Assembly: GCF_900111835.1 (NCBI RefSeq)
Contig: NZ_FOJP01000003.1
Location: 262,822-326,821 of the forward strand
Source: Metapseudomonas otitidis
Lineage (GTDB): Bacteria; Pseudomonadota; Gammaproteobacteria; Pseudomonadales; Pseudomonadaceae
Reading direction: 5' to 3'
Length of the DNA stretch: 64,000 bases
Shown here piece by piece: positions 50,655-60,056 of this stretch (position 1 is its first letter; each line of letters begins with the position of its first letter). The notes beneath the pieces are model-generated. The model did not search any database, was not told where the DNA came from, and worked only from the letters and a program-made list of their open reading frames with translations. The translations under genes and the position numbers were made by a program.

Positions 50655-51401
50655 ATGCGCAAGGTCATGCTCGTCACGGGAGCCAGTCGTGGCATCGGTG
50701 CTGCCACGGCACGCCTCGCCACGCAACGCGGCTACGCCGTGGGCATCAACTACCGGGAGCGGCGCGAAGAAGCCGAAGCGCTGGTCAATGCCATATGCGC
50801 GGCGGGCGGCGAAGCGTTGGCGATCCAGGCCGACGTGGGTGTCGAAGAACAGGTCGAGCAGATGTTCCAGCGCCTGGACGAGGCGTTCGGCCGGCTGGAC
50901 GTGCTGGTGAACAACGCCGGCATGCTGGAGCGGCAGATGCGCCTGGAAGACATGGACGCGGCGCGTTTCGAGCGCGTCCTGCGGGCCAACGTGATAGGCA
51001 GCTTCCTGTGTGCGAAGCAGGCCATCCGCCGCCTGTCGACCCGGCACGGCGGCACCGGTGGCGCCATCGTCAACCTGTCCTCGGTGGCAGCCCGTATCGG
51101 CGCTCCCGATGAATACATCGACTATGCCGCCGCCAAGGGCGCCATCGATTCCATGACCCTGGGCATGGCGAAGGAACTGGCCGGCGAGGGCATCCGGGTC
51201 AACGCGGTTCGCCCGGGGGTGATCCACACCGACATCCATGCCAGCGGCGGCGAGCCCGACCGGATCGAACGGGTGCGCCACAATGTGCCGATGAAGCGCG
51301 GGGGCGAAGCGGAGGAAATTGCAGCGGCCATCCTGTGGCTGGCCAGCGACGAGGCGTCCTACACCACCGGCGCCATTCTGGACGTTTCGGGCGGCCGCTG
51401 A
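50655..51401 (+). CDS. Short-chain dehydrogenase/reductase
   Basis: A 248-residue Rossmann-fold oxidoreductase. The cofactor loop is [13 protein letters not shown]; it has NNAG, catalytic Ser in NLSSVAAR and catalytic Tyr/Lys in YAAAKGAID. Resembles FabG-like and sugar dehydrogenases; substrate unknown. Its ribosome-binding site (AAGGGGG, 50642-50648) sits inside the ibpA promoter. The last 43 bases overlap the end of the convergent dusC. Confidence 0.9.
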   Translation: MRKVMLVTGASRGIGAATARLATQRGYAVGINYRERREEAEALVNAICAAGGEALAIQADVGVEEQVEQMFQRLDEAFGRLDVLVNNAGMLERQMRLEDMDAARFERVLRANVIGSFLCAKQAIRRLSTRHGGTGGAIVNLSSVAARIGAPDEYIDYAAAKGAIDSMTLGMAKELAGEGIRVNAVRPGVIHTDIHASGGEPDRIERVRHNVPMKRGGEAEEIAAAILWLASDEASYTTGAILDVSGGR

Positions 51402-52354
51402 ACCGCGAGCAGATCGCAGCCCAGCAGGCTGTCGATGCGCAGGCACTCATGCTCCCGGCGGATCTCGGCGAACAGCGCCACCGCCTCGGGGTAGGTCCGG
51501 GTCAGCATGCCCACCCATTGCTTGAGGCGACCGGGGGCGTAGCGCGGCGCGAGCTTGTGCCGGGCCTGGCGCCAGAAGTCCTGCAGCAGCGGGAAGAACG
51601 CTTCCCAGCTCATCTCCTCCGGCTCGCGACCATCGCGCACGGCCGCGATCTGCCGGGCCAGCGAGGGCCGCGAAACCAGGCCGCGACCGAGCATGATGTC
51701 CTCCACCCCGCTCACCTCCCGGCAACGTCGCCAGTCGTCCAGGGTCCACACCTCGCCGTTGGCGAACACCGGCACGCGCACCACGTCCTGCACCCGCGCG
51801 ACCCACTCCCAGTGGGCAGGCGGCTTGTAACCCTCCACCTTGGTACGGGCGTGGACCACGATCTGCTGGGCACCGCCGTCGGCCAGCGCGCGGGCACAGT
51901 CGAGGGCGACCTCGGGGCTGTCGTAACCCAGACGCATCTTCGCCGTCACCGGAATGGCTGCCGGTACCGCGCGCCGCACCTCGGAAACGATGGCATGCAG
52001 CAGCTCGGGCTCCTTGAGCAGGACGGCACCACCCCGGGACTTGTTCACCGTCTTGGCCGGGCAACCGAAGTTCAGGTCGATGACCGGCGCTCCGAGCTCG
52101 CAGGCAAAGGCAGCGTTCTCGCCCAGGCACACCGGGTCCGAGCCGAGGAACTGCACCCGCATGGGCGTGCCTGCTCGGGTGCGTGCACCGTCGGCCAGTT
52201 CAGGCGCCAGCTTCTGGTAGGTGGTGGCGGGCAACAAGCGGTCGCACACGCGGATGAACTCGGTGACGCACCAGTCGATGCCGCCCACGCGGGTGAGGAC
52301 GTCACGCAGGATTTCGTCGACCAGGCCTTCCATGGGTGCCAAGGCGATTTGCAT
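51359..52354 (-). CDS. dusC: tRNA-dihydrouridine synthase (DusC-like)
   Basis: A 331-residue FMN enzyme that reduces uridine in tRNA to dihydrouridine. It has the N-terminal [10 protein letters not shown] loop, the catalytic Cys in [19 protein letters not shown] (about residue 98), and [10 protein letters not shown]. Length and the short N-terminus fit DusC rather than DusA or DusB. Its 3' end runs 43 bases into the convergent SDR gene. Start with GGAG upstream. Confidence 0.9.
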   Translation of the reverse strand: MQIALAPMEGLVDEILRDVLTRVGGIDWCVTEFIRVCDRLLPATTYQKLAPELADGARTRAGTPMRVQFLGSDPVCLGENAAFACELGAPVIDLNFGCPAKTVNKSRGGAVLLKEPELLHAIVSEVRRAVPAAIPVTAKMRLGYDSPEVALDCARALADGGAQQIVVHARTKVEGYKPPAHWEWVARVQDVVRVPVFANGEVWTLDDWRRCREVSGVEDIMLGRGLVSRPSLARQIAAVRDGREPEEMSWEAFFPLLQDFWRQARHKLAPRYAPGRLKQWVGMLTRTYPEAVALFAEIRREHECLRIDSLLGCDLLAVQRPPETSRMAPVV

Positions 52355-52486
52355 AGGAGCTGAAGGGGTGTGTTGAGGGGCGCGTAGTGTAATGGGCAGC
52401 CCCGAGGGTTAGAACCCTTGAATGGGCGGGAGCCGAAGCCGCTCGTCCGTGGTCCAAACCGCAGGACCAGAACCGCGAGCCCCCTT

Positions 52487-52858
52487 ATGAAAGCATCCCG
52501 CCTAGCCCTCGCCTGCTGCCTGACCGCGGCCGCCACCAGCTTTGCGGACGCGCTGCAGCCTGCGCCAGACGCTCTGGCCGAACTGGAAGTCCGCCGGGAC
52601 GAAAACGCCGCGAACGCCTGCAACGTCAACCTCTACCTGCGGGATGAGGCCGTGGCGCAGCTCGCGCCGGGACAGGCGGTGGTACTGGAGGTACCGGCAG
52701 GCGAGCAGGTGCTGGCCTTGCGGCAAACGCCTTCGGGCTACTGCAGCGCCGGCCCGGTTGGGCGGCCGCAATCGATCCTCCTGCAACCGGGGGAGCACCG
52801 CAGCCTGCGCATCATGCAAAGCCCGACGGAGCTGTACCTGGCGCCCGCCCTGGAATGA
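52487..52858 (+). CDS. Small exported protein of unknown function
   Basis: A 123-residue protein with a signal peptide (MKASRLALACCLTAAATSFA, cleaved near ADA). The mature part is a beta-rich domain with two Cys (NACNV and GYCSAG) that could form a disulfide, and the segment VVLEVPAGEQVLALR, reminiscent of PEGA-like repeats. I do not recognise the family. It converges on the thioesterase gene with a 2-base gap. Confidence 0.75.
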   Translation: MKASRLALACCLTAAATSFADALQPAPDALAELEVRRDENAANACNVNLYLRDEAVAQLAPGQAVVLEVPAGEQVLALRQTPSGYCSAGPVGRPQSILLQPGEHRSLRIMQSPTELYLAPALE

Positions 52859-52860
52859 GT

Positions 52861-53298
52861 TCAATCGGCCGGCAGCAGCGCCCGGCCGTAACCCTCTACG
52901 AACTCGACGGGCATGCGCTTGGGCCGACCGGTCGACAGTTCGATGCAGACGAAGGTGGTGCGCGCACGCAGGAGCGTCGCGCCATCTTCGGGGCGGATCA
53001 GCTGGAAGCAGCGGTCCATCTTCAGGCGCTGGTCCGATTCGACGATCCAGGTGCCCATCTGCAGTGCCTGCCCTTCATAGGCAGCGGCCAGGTAGTCGAT
53101 CTCGTGGCGCACCACTGCCATGGCGCGGTCGAGGCGACGGTATTCGGCCAAGTCCAGGCCCAGGCTCTGGGAGTGGCGCCAGGCACAGCGCTCCAGCCAG
53201 CTGACATACACGGCGTTGTTGGCATGACCGAGGCCGTCGATGTCATCGGCCGCCACGACCAGGTCGATCACGAATGGATGAGGTCGGTCCCAGTTCAT
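52861..53298 (-). CDS. Acyl-CoA thioesterase (YbgC/FadM hotdog fold)
   Basis: A 145-residue hotdog-fold thioesterase. The active-site segment reads DIDGLGHANNAVYVSWLER, matching the D-x-x-G-H-x-N-N pattern of 4-hydroxybenzoyl-CoA/YbgC-type enzymes. The chain length of its acyl-CoA substrate is unknown. The ATG overlaps the stop of the aldolase gene (TGATG), so the two are coupled. Confidence 0.88.
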   Translation of the reverse strand: MNWDRPHPFVIDLVVAADDIDGLGHANNAVYVSWLERCAWRHSQSLGLDLAEYRRLDRAMAVVRHEIDYLAAAYEGQALQMGTWIVESDQRLKMDRCFQLIRPEDGATLLRARTTFVCIELSTGRPKRMPVEFVEGYGRALLPAD

Positions 53299-53945
53299 CA
53301 GCCGTGCTCCGCCTTGTGCACCAGTTCCCGGGCCTCTCGCGTCAGCTGGGTGATCTGGTCCCAGGCGCGAGCGCGGATCAGGCTCGACGGTGCGATCCAG
53401 GTGCCGCCCACGCACGCGACGTTGGGCAGCTGCAGGAAGCTCAGCAGGTTGTCCGGCGTGACGCCGCCGGTGGGGCAGAAGCGGATGCCGGTGAAGGGCC
53501 CCTTCAGGCTCTTGAGCATCTTCACGCTGGCATTGCCGTTGGCGGGGAACAGCTTCAGCGAGCGGTAGCCGTATTCCAGCGCCAGCAGCACCTCGGAGGG
53601 TGTCATGACACCGGGCAGGTAAGGCAGGCCGGAGTCCTCGGCAGCGGCGGCCAGGCGCTCGGTGCAGCCCGGGCTTACGGCAAAATGCGCACCGGCATCG
53701 CGAACCTCGAGGAACTGCTCGGTGTGGATCAGCGTGCCCGCCCCCACCAGCAGGTCCGGGAACTCCTTGCGGATCGCCGCGACCGCGTCCAGCGCACGCG
53801 GCGTACGCAAGGTCACCTCCAGCACCTCGACCCCACCGGCACTCAGCGCACCGGCCAGGTCCAGCGCCAGGGCGGTGTCTTCGATCACCAGCACCGGCAA
53901 GACGGGGCGCGCCCTGCGCAACACCACATCCATCGTCAGACTCAT
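53298..53945 (-). CDS. eda: KDPG/KHG aldolase family protein
   Basis: A 215-residue class I aldolase that should split 2-keto-3-deoxy-6-phosphogluconate (or 4-hydroxy-2-oxoglutarate) to pyruvate and an aldehyde. The catalytic Glu is in VLEVTLRT, the Schiff-base Lys in SLKLFPA, and the phosphate loop CPTGGVTPDN is present. Pseudomonas usually carries eda beside zwf and pgl; here it is alone with a thioesterase, so it may be a second copy with another substrate. Confidence 0.88.
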   Translation of the reverse strand: MSLTMDVVLRRARPVLPVLVIEDTALALDLAGALSAGGVEVLEVTLRTPRALDAVAAIRKEFPDLLVGAGTLIHTEQFLEVRDAGAHFAVSPGCTERLAAAAEDSGLPYLPGVMTPSEVLLALEYGYRSLKLFPANGNASVKMLKSLKGPFTGIRFCPTGGVTPDNLLSFLQLPNVACVGGTWIAPSSLIRARAWDQITQLTREARELVHKAEHG

Positions 53946-54165
53946 TTGCCTCTATCCCCTCAATGCAGATGCCACGGCCCACCGGGCCGGCCATTCCAGA
54001 TGTCGACCGACACCGGGCCGACGTGTTCCTTGGAAGCGGACAGCACTCAGCCGGTCACGGCGGCCGCCAATGGGCTGCCATCTTCCTGCACGAGCAGGCC
54101 GCCGCCAAGGGCCAGCCGGCCAAAGGCACGAGGGAAGGGAGGAATTTTTTCAGGCCCAAAAACAA

Positions 54166-54194
54166 AAGGGCCACTCCATGACGGAATGACCCTT
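54166..54194 (-). terminator. Terminator of the tRNA Ala-Glu-Ala-Glu array
   Basis: A 12-pair stem with two wobble pairs (54166-54177 with 54183-54194), followed on the minus strand by TTGTTTTT. Confidence 0.8.
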
Positions 54195-54217
54195 GAAACC
54201 CCGCAGAGCGGGAAAAG

Positions 54218-54293
54218 TGGCGTCCCCTAGGGGACTCGAACCCCTGTTACCGCCGTGAAAGGGCGGTGTCCTAGGCCACTAGACGAAGGGGAC
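54218..54293 (-). tRNA. tRNA-Glu (anticodon TTC), copy 2
   Basis: 76 bases with encoded CCA; acceptor stem GTCCCCT/AGGGGAC; anticodon TTC in CCTTTCAC. Identical to the copy at 54486-54561. Last of the array. Confidence 0.95.
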
Positions 54294-54359
54294 AGTAACC
54301 TTCGAAAAGCAAGGCCAGCTAAGCGCTGGCCTTGTATTTGATGCTTGAGGCATCGGATT

Positions 54360-54435
<76 letters not shown>

Positions 54436-54485
54436 GAAAACCGCTTCGGTGCGCGATCTGCCTGGCGGCAATCGCTGCTGGAAAG

Positions 54486-54561
54486 TGGCGTCCCCTAGGG
54501 GACTCGAACCCCTGTTACCGCCGTGAAAGGGCGGTGTCCTAGGCCACTAGACGAAGGGGAC
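54486..54561 (-). tRNA. tRNA-Glu (anticodon TTC), copy 1
   Basis: 76 bases with encoded CCA, same sequence as the copy at 54218-54293. Confidence 0.95.
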
Positions 54562-54606
54562 TTAACCTTCGCGAACATGAAGCGTGCGCTTCACATTCCG
54601 GTAAAT

Positions 54607-54682
<76 letters not shown>

Positions 54683-54735
54683 AAAGTACCGCTGTATCAC
54701 TTCGCTACGTTCAGTTCGTCGCGAAGACGGGGCGC

Positions 54736-54764
54736 ATATTAAGGGCGACCCTGGAGGTCGTCAA
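54736..54764 (-). promoter_or_regulatory. Sigma-70 promoter of the tRNA Ala-Glu array
   Basis: On the minus strand, -35 TTGACG (54759-54764) and -10 TAATAT (54736-54741) are 17 bases apart, followed by a GC discriminator (GCGCCCC) as in stringently controlled stable-RNA promoters. Confidence 0.75.
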
Positions 54765-54876
54765 CAAATTTTTTCATCGAAATCGAAAATTTTTCGTCGG
54801 CAGAACAAACACTTACCCGCCTCTGCCATTGCCGCCCGGTAAAACCGAAGCCACCACCCTGCCCGCACATACGAAA

Positions 54877-54897
54877 AGGCCCGCATCAGGCGGGCCT
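54877..54897 (-). terminator. Rho-independent terminator after gltX
   Basis: A perfect 8-pair stem AGGCCCGC/GCGGGCCT with a 5-base loop and TTTTCG on the minus strand. It separates gltX from the tRNA array, which has its own promoter. Confidence 0.8.
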
Positions 54898-54914
54898 CTT
54901 CGGTACTTGATCAC

Positions 54915-56399
54915 TCAGCCTGGAATGGCGTCGCGGATCTTCTCCCACTCCTTGGCTTCCTTCTTAGACGTGCCCCCAAGCAGCTCGAGCGCCTGGCGCA
55001 GACGGAAACGGGTGAGATCGGCACCGAGGATCTCCATGGCATCCAGCACCGAGACCGAGCTGGATTGCCCGGTGATGGCCGGGAACATCAGCGGCATGAC
55101 ATCGCGCAGCTTCAGCCCGAGGTGTTCAGCCACGGCCTGGATGCAAGCGGTGATGCGATCCTTCTCCCACTGGCGCAGCGATTCCAGCTTCCACAGCACC
55201 AGTTGCAGCACCTGACGCACCTGGTCGGGCGCGAGCTTCTTGTGCTCGAACAGCGATGCATCCAGGGGCAGCGCACCGGCGAAGAAGAAGCCGGCCAGCG
55301 GGGCGATCTGACTGAAGGTCTCGACCCGCCCCTGCACGTGGGGAGCGATCTTCATCAGGTAGTCGGGATTCAGTGCCCACTTCTGCACCTCAGCCGCGAA
55401 GCGCTCCACCGGCAGCTCTCGAATCCACTGGCCGTTGAGCCAGGAGAGTTTCTCCAGGTCGAAGATCGGGCCACCGAGGGAGACGCGCGACAGGTCGAAG
55501 TGCTCGATCATCTCCGCCAGGGAGAACTTCTCGCGCTCGTCCGGCATCGACCAGCCCATGCGGCCGAGGTAGTTGAGCATCGCCTCGGGCAGGTAGCCCA
55601 TGCGCTCATAGAAGGTGATGGAGGTCGGGTTCTTGCGCTTGGAGAGCTTGCTCTTGTCCGGGTTGCGCAGCAGCGGCATGTAGCAGAGCGTGGGCTGCTC
55701 CCAGCCGAAATACTCGTAGAGCTTGATCAGCTTGGGCGCCGACGGCAGCCACTCCTCGCCACGGAGCACATGGGTGATGCCCATCAGGTGGTCATCGACC
55801 ACGTTGGCCAGGAAGTAGGTGGGCAGGCCATCGGTCTTCATCAGCACCTGCATGTCCATGCGGTCCCACGGGATCTCGACGTCGCCACGGAGCATGTCCG
55901 GAACCACGCAGACGCCCTCGGTGGGCATCTTCATGCGGATCACATGGGGCTCGCCCGCGGCGATGCGCTTGGCCGATTCCTCGCGGGGGAGGTGCATGCA
56001 GTGGCCGTCGTAGCGCGGGGTTTCCTTGCGCTCGGTCTGCTCGGCACGCAGCTTGTCCAGGCGCTCGGCGGTGCAGAAGCAGGGGAAGGCATGGTTCTTG
56101 TCCACCAGCTCCTGGGCGTACTTCTTGTAGATCTCACCGCGCTCGCTCTGGCGGTACGGGCCATGCGGGCCGCCCACATCCGGGCCCTCGTCCCACTCGA
56201 TGCCCAGCCAGCGCAGGGCGTCGAAGATCTGCTGCTCGGACTCGCGGGTGGAACGCAACTGGTCCGTGTCCTCGATGCGCAGGATGAACTGGCCACCGTG
56301 CTGACGGGCGAAGCAGAGATTGAAGAGGGCGATGTAGGCGGTACCGACGTGCGGGTCACCGGTGGGCGACGGCGCGATGCGGGTGCGGACAGTGGTCAT
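54915..56399 (-). CDS. gltX: Glutamyl-tRNA synthetase
   Basis: A 494-residue class I synthetase that charges tRNA-Glu. The HIGH-type motif is [14 protein letters not shown], the KMSKS-type loop is SKLSKRK, and the C-terminal anticodon-binding domain is complete. A Cys-rich patch ([11 protein letters not shown]) sits where zinc is bound in some GltX proteins. It lies upstream of two copies of its own substrate tRNA gene. Confidence 0.96.
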   Translation of the reverse strand: MTTVRTRIAPSPTGDPHVGTAYIALFNLCFARQHGGQFILRIEDTDQLRSTRESEQQIFDALRWLGIEWDEGPDVGGPHGPYRQSERGEIYKKYAQELVDKNHAFPCFCTAERLDKLRAEQTERKETPRYDGHCMHLPREESAKRIAAGEPHVIRMKMPTEGVCVVPDMLRGDVEIPWDRMDMQVLMKTDGLPTYFLANVVDDHLMGITHVLRGEEWLPSAPKLIKLYEYFGWEQPTLCYMPLLRNPDKSKLSKRKNPTSITFYERMGYLPEAMLNYLGRMGWSMPDEREKFSLAEMIEHFDLSRVSLGGPIFDLEKLSWLNGQWIRELPVERFAAEVQKWALNPDYLMKIAPHVQGRVETFSQIAPLAGFFFAGALPLDASLFEHKKLAPDQVRQVLQLVLWKLESLRQWEKDRITACIQAVAEHLGLKLRDVMPLMFPAITGQSSSVSVLDAMEILGADLTRFRLRQALELLGGTSKKEAKEWEKIRDAIPG

Positions 56400-56424
56400 G
56401 GAAGGTCCTGATACAGAGGAACGG

Positions 56425-57348
56425 TCAAGGGCGCGATGTTAGCAGGCGCGAGCCGGCGGGCTCCAGCCACGCGGCCTCCTCCTCCATGGCCAACCGGGCC
56501 ATGAGGAAATCCAGGAAGGCCTTGACCTTCATCGCCTGGAATCGCCGCGAGGGGTAGACGGCGTAGATCTCGCCACTGGGCAGTGGAATCCCAGGCAACA
56601 GCTCGACCAGTTCCCCACGGCGCACCGCCTGCTCGGTGATCATCAGCGGCAGCGAGGCAATGCCCGCGCCCCCCAGCACCGCCTCGCGGGCGAAGGTGAT
56701 GTTGTTGCAGTGCAGCACCCGCTGGCAGGGCACGGACGTATCCAGCAGCGGCCAGTAACGCTGGGAGTCGATGGGCAGGAGCACGGCGCGGTGCTGGGCC
56801 AGGTCTTCGGCCGTACGCGGCACGCCATGGGCCGCCAGGTAGGCCGGGCTGGCGCATAGGCGTCGTCCGGCCTCGAACAGCTTGCGGGCGATCAGGCTCG
56901 AGTCCTGCGGCTGGCCCACCAGGATGGCGATGTCCACCCCCTCCTCCAGCGGGTCCACTTCCCGGGAGGTGAGCTCCACCTGGGCGGTGATCTGCGGGTA
57001 CTGGCTCATGAATTGCCCGAGCACCCGGCCGAGGAACATCTGGCCGAACTCGATGGGGGCCGTGATACGCAACAATCCGGACGGTGCCTGCTGCAGCTGC
57101 ATCACTGCCTGCTCGGCCTCGGCGAAGTCGAGCATGATCTGGCGGCACCGGTCGTAGTAGGCCTGCCCCACTTCCGTGAGCCGCAGCTTGCGGGTGGTGC
57201 GGTTGAGCAGGCGCACCCCAAGCCGCTCCTCCAGCAGTGCGATGCGCCGGCTCACCGTGGACTTCTGCATGCTCAGGCTGTGTGCCGCCTGGGTAAAACT
57301 GTGCAACTCCACAACGCGGGTGAAGATCAGCGCATCATCCAGCCCCAT
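56425..57348 (-). CDS. LysR family transcriptional regulator
   Basis: A 307-residue regulator of the CrgA/DmlR-like subgroup: [17 protein letters not shown] and [18 protein letters not shown] form the N-terminal winged helix, followed by the effector domain ([17 protein letters not shown]). It diverges from an EmrAB-type pump across 104 bases and probably controls it. Its 3' end is 25 bases from gltX on the same strand. Confidence 0.92.
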   Translation of the reverse strand: MGLDDALIFTRVVELHSFTQAAHSLSMQKSTVSRRIALLEERLGVRLLNRTTRKLRLTEVGQAYYDRCRQIMLDFAEAEQAVMQLQQAPSGLLRITAPIEFGQMFLGRVLGQFMSQYPQITAQVELTSREVDPLEEGVDIAILVGQPQDSSLIARKLFEAGRRLCASPAYLAAHGVPRTAEDLAQHRAVLLPIDSQRYWPLLDTSVPCQRVLHCNNITFAREAVLGGAGIASLPLMITEQAVRRGELVELLPGIPLPSGEIYAVYPSRRFQAMKVKAFLDFLMARLAMEEEAAWLEPAGSRLLTSRP

Positions 57349-57350
57349 TA

Positions 57351-57370
57351 TTGTTCCCCATAAGCAACAA
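57351..57370. promoter_or_regulatory. Candidate operator at the lysR / emrA boundary
   Basis: An inverted repeat TTGTT-N10-AACAA directly before the LysR start codon. Its position suits autoregulation and control of the divergent pump; no further support. Confidence 0.35.
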
Positions 57371-57452
57371 AGTTTACGAAGTGTACTGGCTACTTGCCTG
57401 ACTGGAACAGTGCTAGATTCCCGCGTCTTTGATCACAGATTCGAGTCTGCCC

Positions 57453-58490
57453 ATGCCTGCCCCGTTGAAACGCCGCCTGTTCATCTTCCTGACGCTGTTG
57501 GTGCTGGTGGCCGGTGGTTTCTTCGCGCATTGGCTGCTGATCGGCCGCTTCCTGGAGAGCACGGACAATGCCTATGTCCAGGGCGAAATCACCCGGGTCT
57601 CGAGTCAGCTGGGCGCGCGTATAGAAGAAGTGCTGGTGGGGGACAACCAGGCCGTCAAGAAAGGGGACCTGCTGGTGCGCCTGGAGTCGGCAGACTTCCG
57701 CGTCGCCCTTGAGCGTGCCCAGGCCACCCTGGCGACCCGCGAGGCCGAACTGGCCCAGGCCCAGAGCAAACTCACCCAGCAGTCCAGCCTGATCGCCGCC
57801 AGCGAGGCGGATGTCTCCGCGAGCCAGGCCACCCTGGGTCGCACCCAGATCGACTTGTCCCGCGCCCAGACCTTGCGCAAGCCCGGCTACGTGTCGGAAG
57901 AGCGCGTCACCACCCTCTCGGCCGACTCCCGCGTCGCCCGCTCGCAACTGGCCAAGGCCGAAGCCGACCTCAAGGCCCAGCGCGTGCAGACCGACGCCCT
58001 GCGCGCCGACATCAAGCGCCTCGAGGCACAGATCGCCACCGCCCGGGCAGACATCGCCCAGGCCGAACTGAACCTGGCACGCACCGAGATCCGCGCCCCC
58101 ATCGACGGCTTCGTCGGCCAGCGTGCGGCACGCAACGGCCAGTACGTGCAGGTAGGTGCCCACCTGATGTCCCTGGTACCGGACCAGGACATCTGGGTGC
58201 AGGCCAACTTCAAGGAAACCCAAATCGAACACATGCAGCCGGGCCAGAAGGTGGAACTGGTGTTCGACAGCTTCCCCAGCACGCCGATCGAAGGCCGCGT
58301 GGACAGCCTGTTCGCCGCCTCCGGCGCGCAGTTCAGCCTGCTGCCGCCGGACAATGCCACCGGCAACTTCACCAAGGTGGTGCAGCGCATCCCGGTGAAG
58401 ATCACCTTCGACCGCGAAAGCCCCCTGAAAGGCCGCATCCGCCCCGGCATGTCGGTGCTGGTGAAGGTCTCCATCCAGCGGGATGAATGA
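57453..58490 (+). CDS. emrA: EmrA-type membrane fusion protein (HlyD family)
   Basis: A 345-residue periplasmic adaptor. One N-terminal membrane anchor (LFIFLTLLVLVAGGFFAHWL), a lipoyl half-motif (TDNAYVQGEITRVSSQLGAR), a long coiled-coil hairpin at about 90-205 rich in Ala, Gln and Glu, then the second lipoyl half and beta-barrel (TEIRAPIDGFVGQRAARNGQ). It would link the inner-membrane pump next door to an outer-membrane channel encoded elsewhere. The ATG at 57453 is favoured over an in-frame TTG at 57429. Confidence 0.92.
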   Translation: MPAPLKRRLFIFLTLLVLVAGGFFAHWLLIGRFLESTDNAYVQGEITRVSSQLGARIEEVLVGDNQAVKKGDLLVRLESADFRVALERAQATLATREAELAQAQSKLTQQSSLIAASEADVSASQATLGRTQIDLSRAQTLRKPGYVSEERVTTLSADSRVARSQLAKAEADLKAQRVQTDALRADIKRLEAQIATARADIAQAELNLARTEIRAPIDGFVGQRAARNGQYVQVGAHLMSLVPDQDIWVQANFKETQIEHMQPGQKVELVFDSFPSTPIEGRVDSLFAASGAQFSLLPPDNATGNFTKVVQRIPVKITFDRESPLKGRIRPGMSVLVKVSIQRDE

Positions 58491-60049
58491 CCGTGGCCGC
58501 TGACGCGCTGCTGCGCCCCACCGGCGAACCCAGCCGACGAGACTGGATCGCCGTGATGAGCGCCATGCTCGGCGCCTTCATGGCGGTGCTGGACATCCAG
58601 ATCACCAACTCTTCGCTCAAAGACATACAGGGCGCGCTGTCGGCCACGCTGGAAGAAGGCTCGTGGATCTCCACCTCCTACCTGGTGGCCGAGATCATCA
58701 TGATTCCCCTCACCGCCTGGCTGGTGCAGTTGCTTTCGGCACGCCGGCTGGCCGTGTGGGTTTCCCTGGGCTTCCTCGCTTCCTCGCTGCTCTGCTCCCT
58801 GGCCTGGAACCTGGAGAGCATGATCGTCTTCCGTGCCATGCAGGGCTTCACCGGCGGGGCACTGATCCCCCTGGCCTTCACCCTCACGCTGATCAAGCTG
58901 CCGGAACACCACCGCGCCAAGGGCATGGCGCTGTTCGCCATCACCGCCACCTTCGCGCCTTCCATCGGTCCGACGCTGGGGGGCTGGCTCACCGAAAACT
59001 TCGGCTGGGAATACATCTTCTACATCAACGTGCCCCCGGGCCTGCTGATGATCGCCGGCCTGATGTACGGCCTGGAGAAGAAGGCGCCCCACTGGGAACT
59101 GCTCAAGCGCACGGACTACGCCGGCATCGTCACCCTCGGCATGGGGCTGGGCTGCCTGCAGGTGTTCCTCGAAGAGGGGCATCGCAAGGACTGGCTGGAA
59201 TCGAACCTGATCGTCGGCCTGGGCAGCATCGCCCTGGTGAGCCTGGTGCTGTTCGTCATCCTGCAGCTCTCACGCCCCAACCCGCTGATCAACCTGGGCA
59301 TCCTGGCCAACCGCAACTTCGGGCTCAGCAGCATCTCCAGCCTGGGCCTGGGCGTGGGGCTCTATGGCTCCATTTATGTGCTGCCGCTCTACCTGGCGCA
59401 GATCCAGGGCTACAACGCCCTGCAGATCGGCGAGGTGATCATGTGGATGGGCGTGCCCCAGCTGTTCCTGATCCCGCTGGTGCCCAAGCTGATGAAGATC
59501 ATTTCGCCGAAGCTGCTGTGCGCCATCGGCTTTGGGCTGTTCGGCGCGGCCAGCTTCGCCTCGGGCGTCCTCAATCCGGACTTTGCCGGCCCGCAGTTCA
59601 ACCATATCCAGATCATTCGTGCCCTGGGCCAGCCCCTGGTGATGGTGACCATTTCGCTGATCGCCACCGCCTACATCCTGCCCCAGGATGCCGGCTCGGC
59701 TTCCAGCCTGTTCAACATCCTGCGCAACCTGGGCGGCGCTATCGGCATCGCCCTGCTGGCCACGCTGCTGGACAGCCGCGCCAAGGTCTACTTCGACTAC
59801 CTGCGTGAATCCCTGGTGCCCAGCAATCCCCAGGTCGCAGAACGCCTCGCCCTGCTTTCGGAGAAGCTCGGCAGCGATCAGGCGGCGCTGGGCAAGCTGA
59901 GCGAGATCGCCCACCAGCAGGCGGCAATCATGGCGTACAACGATGCCTTCCATTTCATCGGCATCGCCCTCGGGGTCAGCATGATTGCCGTGCTGCTGAC
60001 CCGCAGCCTGCCGGCCGGTGGCAGCGGGGCCGGCGCTGCTGCCCACTGA
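58487..60049 (+). CDS. emrB: EmrB-type DHA2 family MFS drug transporter
   Basis: A 520-residue inner-membrane drug/proton antiporter with about 14 membrane spans. The family motif near span 5 is SIGPTLGGWLTENFGW, and the N-terminal segment FMAVLDIQITNSSL is the DHA2 D1 motif. The ATG overlaps the emrA stop (ATGA). With EmrA it should expel hydrophobic toxins; specificity cannot be read from the sequence. Confidence 0.93.
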   Translation: MTVAADALLRPTGEPSRRDWIAVMSAMLGAFMAVLDIQITNSSLKDIQGALSATLEEGSWISTSYLVAEIIMIPLTAWLVQLLSARRLAVWVSLGFLASSLLCSLAWNLESMIVFRAMQGFTGGALIPLAFTLTLIKLPEHHRAKGMALFAITATFAPSIGPTLGGWLTENFGWEYIFYINVPPGLLMIAGLMYGLEKKAPHWELLKRTDYAGIVTLGMGLGCLQVFLEEGHRKDWLESNLIVGLGSIALVSLVLFVILQLSRPNPLINLGILANRNFGLSSISSLGLGVGLYGSIYVLPLYLAQIQGYNALQIGEVIMWMGVPQLFLIPLVPKLMKIISPKLLCAIGFGLFGAASFASGVLNPDFAGPQFNHIQIIRALGQPLVMVTISLIATAYILPQDAGSASSLFNILRNLGGAIGIALLATLLDSRAKVYFDYLRESLVPSNPQVAERLALLSEKLGSDQAALGKLSEIAHQQAAIMAYNDAFHFIGIALGVSMIAVLLTRSLPAGGSGAGAAAH

Positions 60050-60056
60050 TCCCCGA

